A DNA stretch of 64,000 nucleotides from assembly GCA_016706545.1 (NCBI GenBank), contig JADJJK010000077.1, positions 1 through 64,000 on the forward strand. The letters run 5' to 3'. This document shows positions 17,133-27,831 of the stretch, in pieces (position 1 is the first letter of the stretch; the number at the start of each line of letters is the position of its first letter). Both the position numbers and the translations under genes were made by a program. Source of the stretch: Myxococcales bacterium. Its GTDB lineage: Bacteria; Myxococcota_A; Polyangia; Haliangiales; Haliangiaceae. Below the pieces are notes generated by a model. It did no database searches, had not been told where the DNA came from, and worked only from the letters and a program-made list of their open reading frames with translations.

Positions 17133-20100
17133 GTGCTCGCACTCAAGGGTCCGTCCATTTCTGCCGCGCTGGTACTCGCGGTCGCCTCGATCGCCTGCGG
17201 CACGCCGCCGTCTCGGGATCTCAACGTGCTGTCGTTCTCGCCCCGAGGCGAGCAAGCGACGGCCACGCCCATCGAGGTCCGGTTCGACAAGCCGGTGATC
17301 GAGGAGGCGGAGGTCGGCCGGCCGGCCGCCGAGGACCTGGTGATCTTGACGCCCCCGGTGCCTTGGAAGGGCGTCTGGCAAGACCGGCAGACGCTGGTCA
17401 TCGAGCCGCAGGCGCCGCTCGCGGAGTCCACCGAGTACTCGGTGAAGCTCGCGGGCCGGCTGGCCAAGCGCACCGGCGGCTTTGGCTTTGTGTTCACGCA
17501 CCGCCCGCTGGCGGTGGAGGGGGTCTGGAACGTCAACGTCGACGCCGTTGCGCCAGAGGGCCCGTTGCCCATCACCTTCAACCAGGCGGTGAAGGCGGCG
17601 CAGGTGCTGGCGCAGTGCTCGCTCAGCGGCGGCCCGTCCGGCGGTCGCGCCGAGCTGACCTTGGCGGACGCCGCCGAGCAAGGCAAGACCATCACCGTGC
17701 GCCCGGTGCGCCCGCTCGTCGCTGGCGGCGCGTATCAGCTCCGCTGCGAAGGCCTGCGCGGCGCCACCGGCAACACGGCGATGACCGCGCCGTACCTGCT
17801 GGATCTCAAGGTGCGGCCAGAGCTCGCGGTGCTCTCGGTGAGCCCGGAGGGCAAGGACGTGCTGGCCGACTCGATCGAGATCGCGGTGACGTTCTCCACC
17901 GGCGTCGAGCTGTCCGCCGCGCGCAAGGCCATCGCGGTGACGCCGCCGGTGCCCGGCCTCGACAAGGGCTGGCTTTCCGACGACGACACCGTGTACCGCG
18001 CCACGGTCGACCTGGCGGCGATGACCACGTACGCGGTGCGCGTCGAGCCGCTGGTGGACCGGTTCGGCCAGCGGCTCAAGGCGCCGTTTGTCCACACCTT
18101 CGTCAGCGGCAAGCCCCGCCCGCGCATCTCCATGGAGCGCGGCATCTACGCGCTGGAGGCGTCCGCGCCAGGCTACCCGGTGTGGTCGCGCAACGTGACC
18201 CGCTTCGAGGTGGAGTGCGCCGCGATCCCCAAGGACAAGCTCGTGCAGGTGCTGACCACCGACATGAACTACGATCCGTGGGGCGGCAACGACGACGACA
18301 AGCCGCTGGCCTGGGCCAAGGTGGGGGTGACGCCGCGCAAGAAGGTCCACGCCTACGCTGACGCCGCGAACCAGTGGAAGCTGACCAACCTGGATCTGGG
18401 CGCCACCTGCGGCGCCGGCGCGGGCCGGCGCGGCGTGTACCTGGCCGAGGTGCAGTCCGACGAGGTGCAGCGAGATGACGACCGGCCGTGGATGACCATC
18501 CGGCGCAACCGCGTTCTCGCCAACGTCACCGATCTGGGCGTGCTGCTCAAGGTCGGCACCTCCTCGGGCCTGGTCTGGGTGACCAGCCTGTCCACCGGCG
18601 AGCCCGTGCCCGGCGCCAAGGTCACCATCGCCACGCCGCAGGGCAAGGGCGTGTTCACGGCGGTCAGCGACGCCAGCGGCCTGGTCAAGATCCCCGGCTC
18701 GGCCGCGCTCAAGAGCCAGGGCTCGGCCAACGCCGCTGGCGCCGATGCCTCCGGAGAGATGGAGGGCGAGGGCGACTGGGATAGCTATCGCTCGCAGCGG
18801 CTCTTGGCCATCGTCGAGAAGGGCGAGGACACCGCGGTGGTCGACGGCAACTGGGCCAACGGCATCCAGATCTGGAACTTCGGCTTTCCCGAAGAGCGAC
18901 GCGGCGGGCGCGTGGCGCTGCGCGGCTTCATCCAGTCCGACCGCGGCTTGTACCGGCCGGGCGAGTCCGTCCACTTCAAGGGCCTCTTGCGCGAGATCAC
19001 GGCCGGCCGGCCGCCGCGGGTGCCGGCCAAGCGCGCGCCGGTGGCGGTCTCCATCGAGGACAGCCGCGGTCAGGTGGTCCACACCGCGGAGGCCAAGCTG
19101 AGCGCGTTCGGCGGCTTCTCCTTCGACTTCCAGCTCTCCGACGAGGCCACGGTGGGCGACTATTATGTCAGCGCCACGGCGGCCGGGCAGCTCTTTCGCG
19201 AGCGCTTCTCCGTCGAAGAGTTTCGCCCGGCGACCTTCGAGGTCAAGGCGCAGGCGGTGGGCGCCGCGGTGCGCCCCGGCGATCGCCTGGCCTTCACGGT
19301 GGACGCCCGCTACCTGTTCGGCGCGCCGGTGGCGGACGCCCAGGTGGCGTGGACCTTGCGGCGGCGCAGCCACCTGGTGCGCTTCCGCGGCTACGACGAG
19401 TACACGTTCTCGTCGTCGCCCAGCAGCTTCTGGTGGTACGAGCCAGAGGAGGACTACGGCGAGCTCATCAGCGATGGCGAGGGTGTCACCGACGCGCAGG
19501 GCCGGCTGGAGATCTCGGCCCGCGACGGCGCGACCGATCTGACTGGTCCGCAGGACTACATCCTCACCGCCAACGTCACCGACGAGTCGGATCAGACGAT
19601 GGGCAAGTCCGTGCTGGTGGAGGCGCACCAGGCGTCGCTGTACCTGGGGATGCATACCCAGGAGTACGTGCAAGCCGTGGGCATGCCGTTTGGCATCAAC
19701 CTGGTGGCGCTGCGGCCCGACGGCGCGCGCGCCGGCGCCACCGCCAAGCTGTCCTTCATCCGCAACGAGCAGAGCTGCACCTGGCAAGACGTGGGCATGC
19801 GCTCGTTCTCCCGGTGTGACTCCAGCGAGAAGGTCATGCTCGAGCGGACGGTGACCATCGCCGCCTCCGGCTCGACCGTGGAGCGCATCTACCCCACCGA
19901 GCCCGGCGACTACGTGGTCAAGCTCGAGAGCAAGGACGACCGCGGCCTGCCGGTGGTGACGCAGAGCAGCCTGTGGGTGATCGGCAAGGGCGAGGCGTTC
20001 TGGAGCGGCGACGAGTCCGCGCGCATGGGCCTTATCGCCAGCCGCCCGAGCTACCGCCCCGGCGACACCGCGCGGCTGGTGCCGCAGGCCAACCTCAAGA

Positions 20101-22722
20101 AGCCCAGCACGCTGCTCACCATCGAGCGGGACGGCATCATCGACGCCCGCGTGCTCAAGCTGGACTCCCCCGCGCAAGGGCTGGAGCTGCAGATCGCCGA
20201 GGGCTGGGCGCCCAACGTGTTCGCCAGCGTCGCCATGGTCAGCGGGCGGCAGGGCCGGGGGGATCGCAACCGGCCGCAGTTCAAGATGGGCATGGTGGAG
20301 CTGAAGGTGGCCAGCGAGCACAAGCAGCTCGCGGTGGCGGTGGAGCTGGCCGATGACAACGTCAAGCCCGGCGAGCCGGTGACCGGCGTGGTGCGGGTCA
20401 CCCACGACGGCAAGCCGGTGTCCGCGGAGGTCGCGGTGTCCGCCGCCGACGAGGGCATCCTGCAGCTCATCGCGTTCGTGACCCCCAACCCGATGAAGAC
20501 CTTCTACGCCACGTGGGGGCTGGGCGTGGACTCCGGCACCAACCTCAACCGCCTGGCGCGCGTGGCAGATCCGCAGGCCGGCGATCCGGATGAGGGCGGC
20601 GACAGCAAGGGCCAGTCGTCGCAGCGCGTGCGCTCGCGCTTCGTGTCCTCGGCGTTCTGGGCGCCGGCGCTGGTGACCGACGCAAAGGGCGAGGCGCGGT
20701 TCTCGTTCACCGCGCCGGACAACCTCACCGCGTTTCGCATCATGGCGGTGGCGGCCGACAGCGGCGATCGCTTTGGCGCCGGTGAGCGCCGGCTGACCGT
20801 CGCCAAGCCGCTGATGGCGCAGCCGGTGCTGCCGCGCTTCCTGCGCAGCGACGACACCGCCTCGCTGGGGGTGCTGGTCCACAACCACACCGGCGCGGCG
20901 GGCCTCGCCACCGTCACCGCGGAGGGCCGGGGCGTGGCGCTGTCTTCCCAGACCGCCACCGTCAACGTCCCGGCCGGCGGCAGCGCCCGCGTGCGCTTCG
21001 CCGCCAGGACCCTGGAGCCGCAGGGCGCGGCCGGCGCGGCCGGCGCCGTCGACGACGCGCAGCTCTCCTTCGCGGTGACCCTGGGCGCCGAGCGCGACGC
21101 GCTGACGGTGACCTTGCCAGTGGGCAAGCCGCGCGTGCGGCAGACGCGCACGCTGGTGGCGACGCGGCTCGACGGCGGCGCCGCGTGGACCGGCCAGGTC
21201 GCCGCCGCGCCGGGGACGCTCGCCCACGAGAGCGAGCTGTCCATCACGCTCGATCGCACGGGCATGGGTGATCTGGCGCCGAGCCTGCGCTACCTGGTGG
21301 AGTACCCCTACGGCTGCCTGGAGCAGACGCTGTCGAAGACCGTGCCGCTGCTGGCCGCCAAGGAGCTGACCTCGGCGCTCGGCAGCAAGGACTTCGACGC
21401 GGGGCGCGCCCAGGCCTTCCTCAAGGCCGGCGTGGCCAAGGTCATCCGCCATCAGCAAGGCGACGGTCACTTCAGCCTGTGGCCGCAGTCGCAGACGTAC
21501 CCGCACCTGACCGCGCTGGCGCTGTGGGGCCTGGGCGAGGCCAAGGCCGCCGGGCTCGAGGTGCCGGCGAGCGTGTTCGACAACGGCCTGCGCGCGCTGT
21601 CGACCTGGGCGCAGCGCCCGACCTCCATCGCGCCAAGCGGGGAGGGCGCCACCGCCGCGATGACGGCGTTCCTCCTGGCCGAGCGCGGCCGGCCCGACGC
21701 CGGCCTCAACTCGCGCCTGTTCGCGATGCGCGGCCAGCTCCCTCGCTGGGGGCAGGCGTTCCTCTTGCGTGCGCTGGCGCGCGCCAAGGCGCCGCGTCAG
21801 CAAGTGGAGGAGGTCAAGGCGCTCCTTACCTCCGCCGACGCGGTGACGATCGCGGGCGGGCGAGCCCTGCTGCGCGAGAAGAGCGGCAACGAGTCGCACT
21901 ACATGAACTCCGACGTGCGGGCCTCGGCCATGGCGCTGGTGGCGCTCCTGGAGGTCGCGCCGCGCGACTCGCTGGTGGCGCCGCTTGCTGAGGGCATCAA
22001 GGCGGCGCGCAACGCGGCCGGCCACTGGCAAAACACGCAGGACAACGTGTGGGGCCTGGTGGCGCTGGCGCGCTACGCCAAGGCGGCCGGGCCCGGCGCG
22101 TCCACCGCCAAGATCTTCGTGGGCGACGTGCTGCTGACGCAGAAGACGGTGACCGGTGGCCAGATCGCGGTGGTCCGGTCGTCGGTGGCGGCGCTGGGCG
22201 CGGGCGCGCTGCGCGTCGTCTTCGAGGGCGGCGGCTTTGTCACCGCCCGGCTGACGGAGGTCCGCAAGGATGGCGGCGAGGCGCAGAGCCAGGGCTTCGT
22301 CGTGCGCCGCGAGTACTTCGACGCGGCGGACAAGCCCATCACCAAGGCGGCGGCGGGCTCGCTCGTCAAGGTCAAGGTGTTCGTGGAGTCTGCGGTGGAC
22401 CGGTCGTGGGTGGCGGTGGTGGATCCGCTGCCGGCCGGGCTCGAGGTGGTCAACCCCAAGCTGGCGGCTGGCGGCGCCGCCGCCGAGGCAGGCGCGCGCC
22501 GAGACTGGTGGGGAGGAGATCACCTGGGACAACCAGGAGCTGCGCGATGATCGCGTGCAGTGGTTCGCGGATCGGCTGCGCCAGGGGCGCTACGTGCTGA
22601 CCTACCAGGCCAGGGCGACCACCGACGGCACGTTCCTGGTGCTGCCGGCGCAGGCGGAGGCGATGTATGAGCCGGAGATAAACGGGCGCTCGGCGATGAC
22701 GACGTTCACCGTCACGCCGTAG
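17133..22722 (+). CDS. Bacterial alpha-2-macroglobulin lipoprotein with thioester, one frameshift near the end
   Basis: Bacterial alpha-2-macroglobulins trap attacking proteases at the inner membrane or periplasm. The GTG at 17133 is preferred because GAAGGAG lies five bases upstream and the product then begins with a lipoprotein signal (lipobox SIAC); an ATG at 17103 is the alternative. Macroglobulin domains fill the first ~1,100 residues, including SDRGLYRPGESVHFKGLLR, as in the YfhM family. The thioester motif YGCLEQ is present with its reactive Cys1395, followed by the alpha-toroid helices. The frame changes near 22490-22505: the first frame stops at 22550, while coding continues to 22722 (EITWDNQELRDDRVQWF, then YVLTYQARATTDGTF, the receptor-binding end). 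A one-base indel would restore about 1,863 residues. pbpC follows, as in many Gram-negative bacteria. Confidence 0.9.
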
Positions 22723-22774
22723 GCGCGGGGGCGCGCGGTCCTTCCTTCGATGCAGAGACGCCCATGAGACGCCC

Positions 22775-24847
22775 ATGAGCTCCGCCGCGATCCTCCGCCC
22801 TGGTGCCCGCTGGGCCCGCCGGCTGCCGCGCCTCTTGCGCGCGCTGGCGCTGTGCGCGCTGGTGCCGCTGGTCGCGCTCGTCCAGCTCACGCTCGGGCTC
22901 GTGCTGGCCAGGCCCCTGGATCCGGCGACGATCGCGCGCGGCGGCGAGCCGTTGCTGCTGCTGGATCGGCGCGGCGAGCAGCTCGCGTCGGTGTCGCCCC
23001 AGGGGTTCGACGTCAGCCGGTGGACGCCGCTGGCGGAGCTGCCGGCGATCGCCGCCTCCGCGGTCATCGAGTCCGAGGACCACGGCTTCTGGCGGCACCG
23101 CGGCGTGGACGGCGCTGGGATCGCGCGGGCGGTGTGGCTCAACCTGCGCGGCGGCAGGCTCGGGTACGGTGGCTCCACGCTGACCATGCAGGTGGCGCGC
23201 ATGATCTTGTCCGAGGGCGCGCCGCGCACGTTCGCGGCCAAGGCCCAAGAGGCGCTCCTGGCGCTGCGGCTCGAGCGCGCGCTGACCAAGCACGAGTTGC
23301 TCGAGCAGTGGCTAAACCGCGCCTACTTCGGCAACGGCGCGCGCGGGCTGGCCGCGGCGGCCCAGCGGTACTTCGGCAAGCCGGCGCGCGCGCTGTCGAC
23401 CGCGGAGGCGGTGCTGCTGGCGTGCCTGCCTCGCGCGCCCACCGGCTATGACCCGCAGCGCCACCTGGCCGCGGCGCTGCGCCGACGCGACTACGTGCTC
23501 GCGCTCTTGCAGCAGCGCGGCGCGCTGAGCGCGAGCGAGGTCCTGGAGGCCAAGGCGCAGCCGCTCGACCTGGCGCTGCATCCGCCCACGCAGCGGGCGC
23601 CGCACTTCGCGGCCTGGGTGGTGGAGCAGCTCACCCCGGCGCAGCGTCGCCGCGGCGGCACGGTGCGCACCACGCTCGATCTGCGGCTGCAAGACGTGCT
23701 GGCGCGGCGGGTGGCAGCGCAGGTGGCGGAGCTGGGGCCCCGCAACCTGCAGCAGGCCGGGATGGTGGTGCTCGACACCGCCACGAGCGAGGTGCTGGCC
23801 ATGGTCGGCTCGGCGGACTTCGATGACGCGGCCGGCGGCGGACAGCTCAACATCGTCACCCGCAAGCGACACCCGGGCTCGGCGCTCAAGCCGTTCGTGT
23901 ACGCGGCGGCGATCGAGCGCGGCGCGTCGCCGGTGTCGCTGGCCTGGGACGTGCAAACCTCGTCGGACGAGTACTTCGTGGCGCACGGCGGCGTGGAGCA
24001 CGGCCCGGTGCGCTTCCGCGAGGCGCTGGCCAGCTCGTACAACTTCGCCGCGGTCGACGTGCTGCAGCAGGTGGGCGTGTCCACGCTGATGTCGCTCTTG
24101 GCCAAGGCCCAGGTCGCCGAGCTGCCGGGCGCCCCCGAGGACTACGGCCTGCGGCTGGCGCTGGGCGCGGCCAAGGTGCGCCTCCTGGAGCTGACCGCTG
24201 GGTATGGCTTCCTGGTGCGCGGCGGCAAGGTGCGTCGCCCGCGCGGCGTTCTCGCCGTCGAGGCGCCGGCCTCGCGCGTCGGCCAGGCCGGCGCGGCCTC
24301 GGGGGTCGCCGGCGCGCTCGAGCGTCCGCCGCCTGGCGTGGAGGTCGCGGTGCTCTCGGAGGCGACGTCGTGGCTGGTGATGGACATGCTGGCCGATCCG
24401 GACGCGCGCCGTCCCGGCTTTGGCAGCGAGCTGCCGCTGGACCTGCCCTTTCGGGTCGCCGCCAAGACCGGCACCGCGCGCGGCTTCGCCGACACCTGGG
24501 CGGTGGCGGCCACGCGCGAGGTGCTGGTGGGCGCGTGGGCCGGCACCTTCGACGGGACCCCCACCCAGGGACTCGTCGGCATGGACGCCGCCGCGGTGCT
24601 CGTCCGCGACGCCCTGCTCACCGTGGCCGAGCGCGGACCGCTCACCCTGCCGCCTCGCCCGCCTGGCATCGAGGAGGTCGACGTGTGCCCGGTGTCCGGC
24701 CTGCGCCCGGGGCCCCACTGCCCGCACCTGCACGACTACGTGCCCGCCGGCAAGGCGCCGCAGGACACCTGCGACTGGCACCGTGGCGCGGGCCCCGTGG
24801 TCTACCCGCCGCGCGCCGCCGGCTGGCAGCGCCGCCGCCCGCGCTGA
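22775..24847 (+). CDS. pbpC: Penicillin-binding protein 1C, bifunctional peptidoglycan synthase
   Basis: The protein has 690 residues. An N-terminal membrane anchor (ALALCALVPLVALVQLTLGL) is followed by a glycosyltransferase family 51 domain with ESEDHGFWRHRGVDGAGIAR, the GGSTLTMQVARM motif, and NRAYFGNGARG. The transpeptidase domain has the active-site SxxK as PGSALKPF, SxN as SSYNF, and KTG as AAKTGTARGF. A C-terminal PbpC-type module has the typical CPVSGLRPGPHCPH cysteines. The partner is the alpha-2-macroglobulin 52 bp upstream; PbpC is thought to repair cell wall when macroglobulin acts at a damaged envelope. The intact frame and the spacing suggest one operon. The start ATG at 22775 follows a small duplicated CCCATGAGACG sequence; no strong ribosome binding site is seen. 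Confidence 0.93.
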   Translation: MSSAAILRPGARWARRLPRLLRALALCALVPLVALVQLTLGLVLARPLDPATIARGGEPLLLLDRRGEQLASVSPQGFDVSRWTPLAELPAIAASAVIESEDHGFWRHRGVDGAGIARAVWLNLRGGRLGYGGSTLTMQVARMILSEGAPRTFAAKAQEALLALRLERALTKHELLEQWLNRAYFGNGARGLAAAAQRYFGKPARALSTAEAVLLACLPRAPTGYDPQRHLAAALRRRDYVLALLQQRGALSASEVLEAKAQPLDLALHPPTQRAPHFAAWVVEQLTPAQRRRGGTVRTTLDLRLQDVLARRVAAQVAELGPRNLQQAGMVVLDTATSEVLAMVGSADFDDAAGGGQLNIVTRKRHPGSALKPFVYAAAIERGASPVSLAWDVQTSSDEYFVAHGGVEHGPVRFREALASSYNFAAVDVLQQVGVSTLMSLLAKAQVAELPGAPEDYGLRLALGAAKVRLLELTAGYGFLVRGGKVRRPRGVLAVEAPASRVGQAGAASGVAGALERPPPGVEVAVLSEATSWLVMDMLADPDARRPGFGSELPLDLPFRVAAKTGTARGFADTWAVAATREVLVGAWAGTFDGTPTQGLVGMDAAAVLVRDALLTVAERGPLTLPPRPPGIEEVDVCPVSGLRPGPHCPHLHDYVPAGKAPQDTCDWHRGAGPVVYPPRAAGWQRRRPR

Positions 24848-24930
24848 GCTGGCGGGCTGAGCCTCCTGCACGGCGAACTCCGATGCGTCCTGGGCCTGCG
24901 CAGCGTCCCCCCGCCCGGAAGTGTTAAAAT

Positions 24931-24951
24931 GTGAGCGTCGAAACGAAAAAA
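24931..24951 (+). promoter_or_regulatory. Shared AGCGTCGAAACGAAAAAA element upstream of acyltransferase
   Basis: The 21-bp sequence ending CGTCGAAACGAAAAAA lies directly before the acyltransferase ATG. A near-identical copy (two substitutions) occurs at 36593-36613 after the histidine kinase gene. The function is unknown. TTAAAAT just upstream (24923-24929) could be a -10 element. A repeat-borne junction is another possibility. Confidence 0.3.
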
Positions 24952-24952
24952 T

Positions 24953-26941
24953 ATGAGACCGCTCCTCTCACACCCCAAGTACCGGCCAGATATCGACGGC
25001 CTGAGAGCTATCGCCGTGCTGGGCGTGGTGGCTTTTCATACCTTCCCTGGCTGGATGCATGGTGGATTCATCGGAGTTGATGTCTTCTTCGTGATCTCAG
25101 GATATCTGATCTCGACGATCATCTTCGAGAATCTGGAGAAGGGGACCTTCAGCTTCTTTGATTTCTACTCACGTCGTGTCAGGCGCATCTTTCCTTCGCT
25201 TCTCGTGGTCATGATCTCGGTCTATGTCCTGGGTTGGTTTACCCTGCTGGCTGATGAGTACAAGCAGCTAGGGAGACACATCGCAGGCGGCTCGATCTTC
25301 GCGTCGAACTTCGTGCTGTGGCAAGAGGCTGGGTACTTTGACAACGTGGCGGAGACCAAGCCGCTGCTCCATCTGTGGAGCCTGGGTATAGAGGAACAAT
25401 ATTATATCTTCTTCCCTGCGATGATGTGGGTTGCGTGGAAGAAGAAGGTCAATCTGTTCGGCGTGACAGTGGCGCTCTTGGTCGTCTCGCTGTACCTCAA
25501 CGTGTCGTGGACCGACAAGAAGATGGTCACCGCCTTCTACTCCCCGTTGTCCAGGTTCTGGGAGTTGATGTGCGGGAGCGTGTTGGCGTGGACGGCGATC
25601 CACAAGCGTGGATATCTGCCGAGGTTGATTTCAAGGTCAAATTCTTGGCTGCAGACAGCCCTGCGACGCGAGCCAGAGCGCGCCGACGGAGGCGTCCTCG
25701 GCGATGGTGCGGCCTTGCTGGGGTTCCTGTTGCTTGGCTACGGCCTGTTCCATATCAACAAGGGGGCCAGGTTCCCTGGCTGGTGGGCCTTGGTCCCCGT
25801 CGCGAGCGCCGTGCTGATCATCTCCGCAGGCCCGAGCTCACGGATCAATCGAGCGATCTTGTCCAACCGTGTCTTGATCTGGTTCGGGGTGATCAGCTTC
25901 CCGTTGTACTTGTGGCACTGGATCTTGCTGTCTCTGCCAAGGGTCATCGACGGGAGAACCCCTGGCCCCGTGACGAAGGTCGTGATCGTCCTGTGCTCGG
26001 TGCTCCTCTCGTGGTTGACCTACAGGTTCATCGAACGACCCCTCAGATCCAGCGCGCCCAGCGCACAGGAGAAGCGCACCACGCTGGCGCTGGTGTCAGC
26101 CATGATCGTCGTTGGCTTGATCGGTCACGTGACACACCTCGAGGAGGGGCTCGATTTCAGAGCGGATGCGCGGATCGAGAGCAGTCGCGCTGGTGATATC
26201 GGACACCTCGACTATCACAGGTACATAGCCGAAAAATATTTCCTGTGTACGCCGGACGACATCGCAAAGGATGCTCTCAGGTATGACAAGTACGTGCGGT
26301 GCATGCAATCAAAGGCAGGCGAGGACGTTGATGTCGCGCTGATTGGTGATAGCCACGCAGAGCACTTGTTCATCGGGGTCGCGGACGCATTGCCGATGAA
26401 GAACGTGGCGTTCTATATCAGGGATGGCGCCCCGTTCTTGAGCAATCCTGATTTTGACAAAATTTACAAGATGGTTGCAGATAGCAAGTCGATCGATGCG
26501 GTGATCGTGACCATGTACTGGGAGGCGAGGAGGGCGAACGTCGCTCTGGGGTCGTCGGTGGCCGCCGAGGTGGTCGAGGTGGTGGATCTCCTGACTGCGG
26601 CTGGGAAGGTCGTCTACTTGGCTGACAATGTTCCGTCCTTTTCATTTGATGCGTGGAAATGCAAGGGCACCCGTCGGTTCTCTTCCAGCAGCTCCTGTAC
26701 GATGTCTCAGCGCTCGGCCAGGGCGCAGGAGAATGTGTATATTGGCTGGCTGAGAGAGGTTGTCCGTCAGCGCCCGCTCGTCAGGCTCGTCTCTGTGGGG
26801 AAGACCCTTTGTAACGAGGAGGGCTGCCGAATGATCAACGACAATGTTGTGTTGTATCGTGACCGCATCCACCTGAATATCAGCGGATCGGCGCTGGTTG
26901 GCCGTCGGCTCGTCGAGGAGAACCCGAGCCTGTCCAGGTAG
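24953..26941 (+). CDS. OafA/YrhL-type acyltransferase with C-terminal SGNH domain
   Basis: The protein has 662 residues. The first ~370 form an acyltransferase-3 membrane domain of about ten helices: RPDIDGLRAIAVLGVVAFH (putative catalytic His29), GGFIGVDVFFVISGYLIS, the FYSRRVRRIFP motif, and HLWSLGIEEQYY. The C-terminal half is a periplasmic SGNH/GDSL hydrolase-like domain, with IGDSHAEHL (nucleophile Ser467) and the catalytic DRIH (Asp637, His640) near the end. Such enzymes move acetyl groups from acetyl-CoA across the membrane onto cell-surface polysaccharides. No polysaccharide genes are adjacent. GC content is clearly lower than in the flanking pbpC gene, with many A/T-ending codons, suggesting horizontal transfer. 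There is no strong ribosome binding site. Confidence 0.9.
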   Translation: MRPLLSHPKYRPDIDGLRAIAVLGVVAFHTFPGWMHGGFIGVDVFFVISGYLISTIIFENLEKGTFSFFDFYSRRVRRIFPSLLVVMISVYVLGWFTLLADEYKQLGRHIAGGSIFASNFVLWQEAGYFDNVAETKPLLHLWSLGIEEQYYIFFPAMMWVAWKKKVNLFGVTVALLVVSLYLNVSWTDKKMVTAFYSPLSRFWELMCGSVLAWTAIHKRGYLPRLISRSNSWLQTALRREPERADGGVLGDGAALLGFLLLGYGLFHINKGARFPGWWALVPVASAVLIISAGPSSRINRAILSNRVLIWFGVISFPLYLWHWILLSLPRVIDGRTPGPVTKVVIVLCSVLLSWLTYRFIERPLRSSAPSAQEKRTTLALVSAMIVVGLIGHVTHLEEGLDFRADARIESSRAGDIGHLDYHRYIAEKYFLCTPDDIAKDALRYDKYVRCMQSKAGEDVDVALIGDSHAEHLFIGVADALPMKNVAFYIRDGAPFLSNPDFDKIYKMVADSKSIDAVIVTMYWEARRANVALGSSVAAEVVEVVDLLTAAGKVVYLADNVPSFSFDAWKCKGTRRFSSSSSCTMSQRSARAQENVYIGWLREVVRQRPLVRLVSVGKTLCNEEGCRMINDNVVLYRDRIHLNISGSALVGRRLVEENPSLSR

Positions 26942-27018
26942 CTGAGGCTGCGCCTTGGGCACCACCTGAGCCGCCGGCGGCGAGAGGGTTCGTCCCACCG
27001 GGCCGCGTCGGTGGCCGC

Positions 27019-27828
27019 TTAGAACCACTGCGCGGCGAACGCCTCGGCCGGGAACAGCTCTGGCGGCAAGGACTCCAGGCGGACGCCGCTGGCGTCGAGC
27101 CAGCGCTGTGCGTCGGTGCCGGTCTCCTCCAGATCGACCTGCCAGCGACCGCCTGCCGCGGCGGTCACGGCGGCGACGTCGCGCAGGAAGCCGTTGAGGC
27201 GCGGCGTGTGCAGCGCGGCGAGCTCGCGGTTGTCGAAGTAGCGCCGGTGATCGGCCAGAGGGTGCGCCGAGCCGAACACGTACGGGAACCAGATATCGCT
27301 GTGCAGGGCGACGCGGATCTCGATGGGCCGGCGAGCCTGCGACTCCTCGAGCTTGGGTGGCTCGCCCTGGTAGGTCAGCCGGCGCCCGGTGATCTGGACT
27401 GGCGGGAACGGCACGGTGAAGCCCTCTCCGATGGACCCTGGTACGGGCTCGAGCGCTCTGAGCACCGCGCCGAGATCGGTCGTGGGGGCCACCCTCAAGG
27501 CGTCGTCGTGATCGAACCACGCCATGTCTGCCTCCACCGTGGAGGAGCCTGGCGCTCCGGGGGCCATCGCCGCGCCAGTGAAGCCGAAGGCATCGACGAC
27601 GCGAGGTCCTTCCCACTGCGCGGCGAGGAGCTGGAGCAGGTCGCCATCGTGCCCGCGCCGGAAGCCGAGCGGCCCAAGCTCGACCGGCGTGAAGACGCGG
27701 TGGCGCGCCCCAGCGTCGAGGATCGCAACGACGGCCTCGAGTAGCGCGCGCGGCTGGCCGCGAATTGCGCTCAGGTCCGCGACCCAAGTCGCGAACGCGA
27801 AGTCAGTCTGGATCCAGACGTTGCGCAT
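27019..27828 (-). CDS. Putative immunity protein for the adjacent toxin
   Basis: The protein has 269 residues from the ATG at 27828, only 3 bp after the toxin stop codon, so it is translated from the same mRNA. No signal peptide or membrane segment: it starts MRNVWIQTDFAFATWVADLS and should be cytoplasmic. I recognise no family. The sequence is mixed alpha/beta, with ALHSDIWFPYVFGSAHPLADHRRYFDNRELAA in two runs, a WFDHDD acidic patch, and the C-terminus AAQWF. In polymorphic toxin loci the gene directly after the nuclease-ended toxin normally encodes its inhibitor. That position, the size and the lack of export signal are the whole basis for the immunity call. It could instead be an unrelated accessory factor. 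Confidence 0.55.
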   Translation of the reverse strand: MRNVWIQTDFAFATWVADLSAIRGQPRALLEAVVAILDAGARHRVFTPVELGPLGFRRGHDGDLLQLLAAQWEGPRVVDAFGFTGAAMAPGAPGSSTVEADMAWFDHDDALRVAPTTDLGAVLRALEPVPGSIGEGFTVPFPPVQITGRRLTYQGEPPKLEESQARRPIEIRVALHSDIWFPYVFGSAHPLADHRRYFDNRELAALHTPRLNGFLRDVAAVTAAAGGRWQVDLEETGTDAQRWLDASGVRLESLPPELFPAEAFAAQWF

Positions 27829-27831
27829 GGG

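Noticed and set aside
16929..22532. A 1,867-codon minus-strand open frame opposite the macroglobulin gene
   Set aside because: It is the antisense shadow of a GC-rich gene: composition is His/Arg/Gly/Leu-rich without domain pattern, while the plus strand encodes clear macroglobulin motifs and a thioester site.
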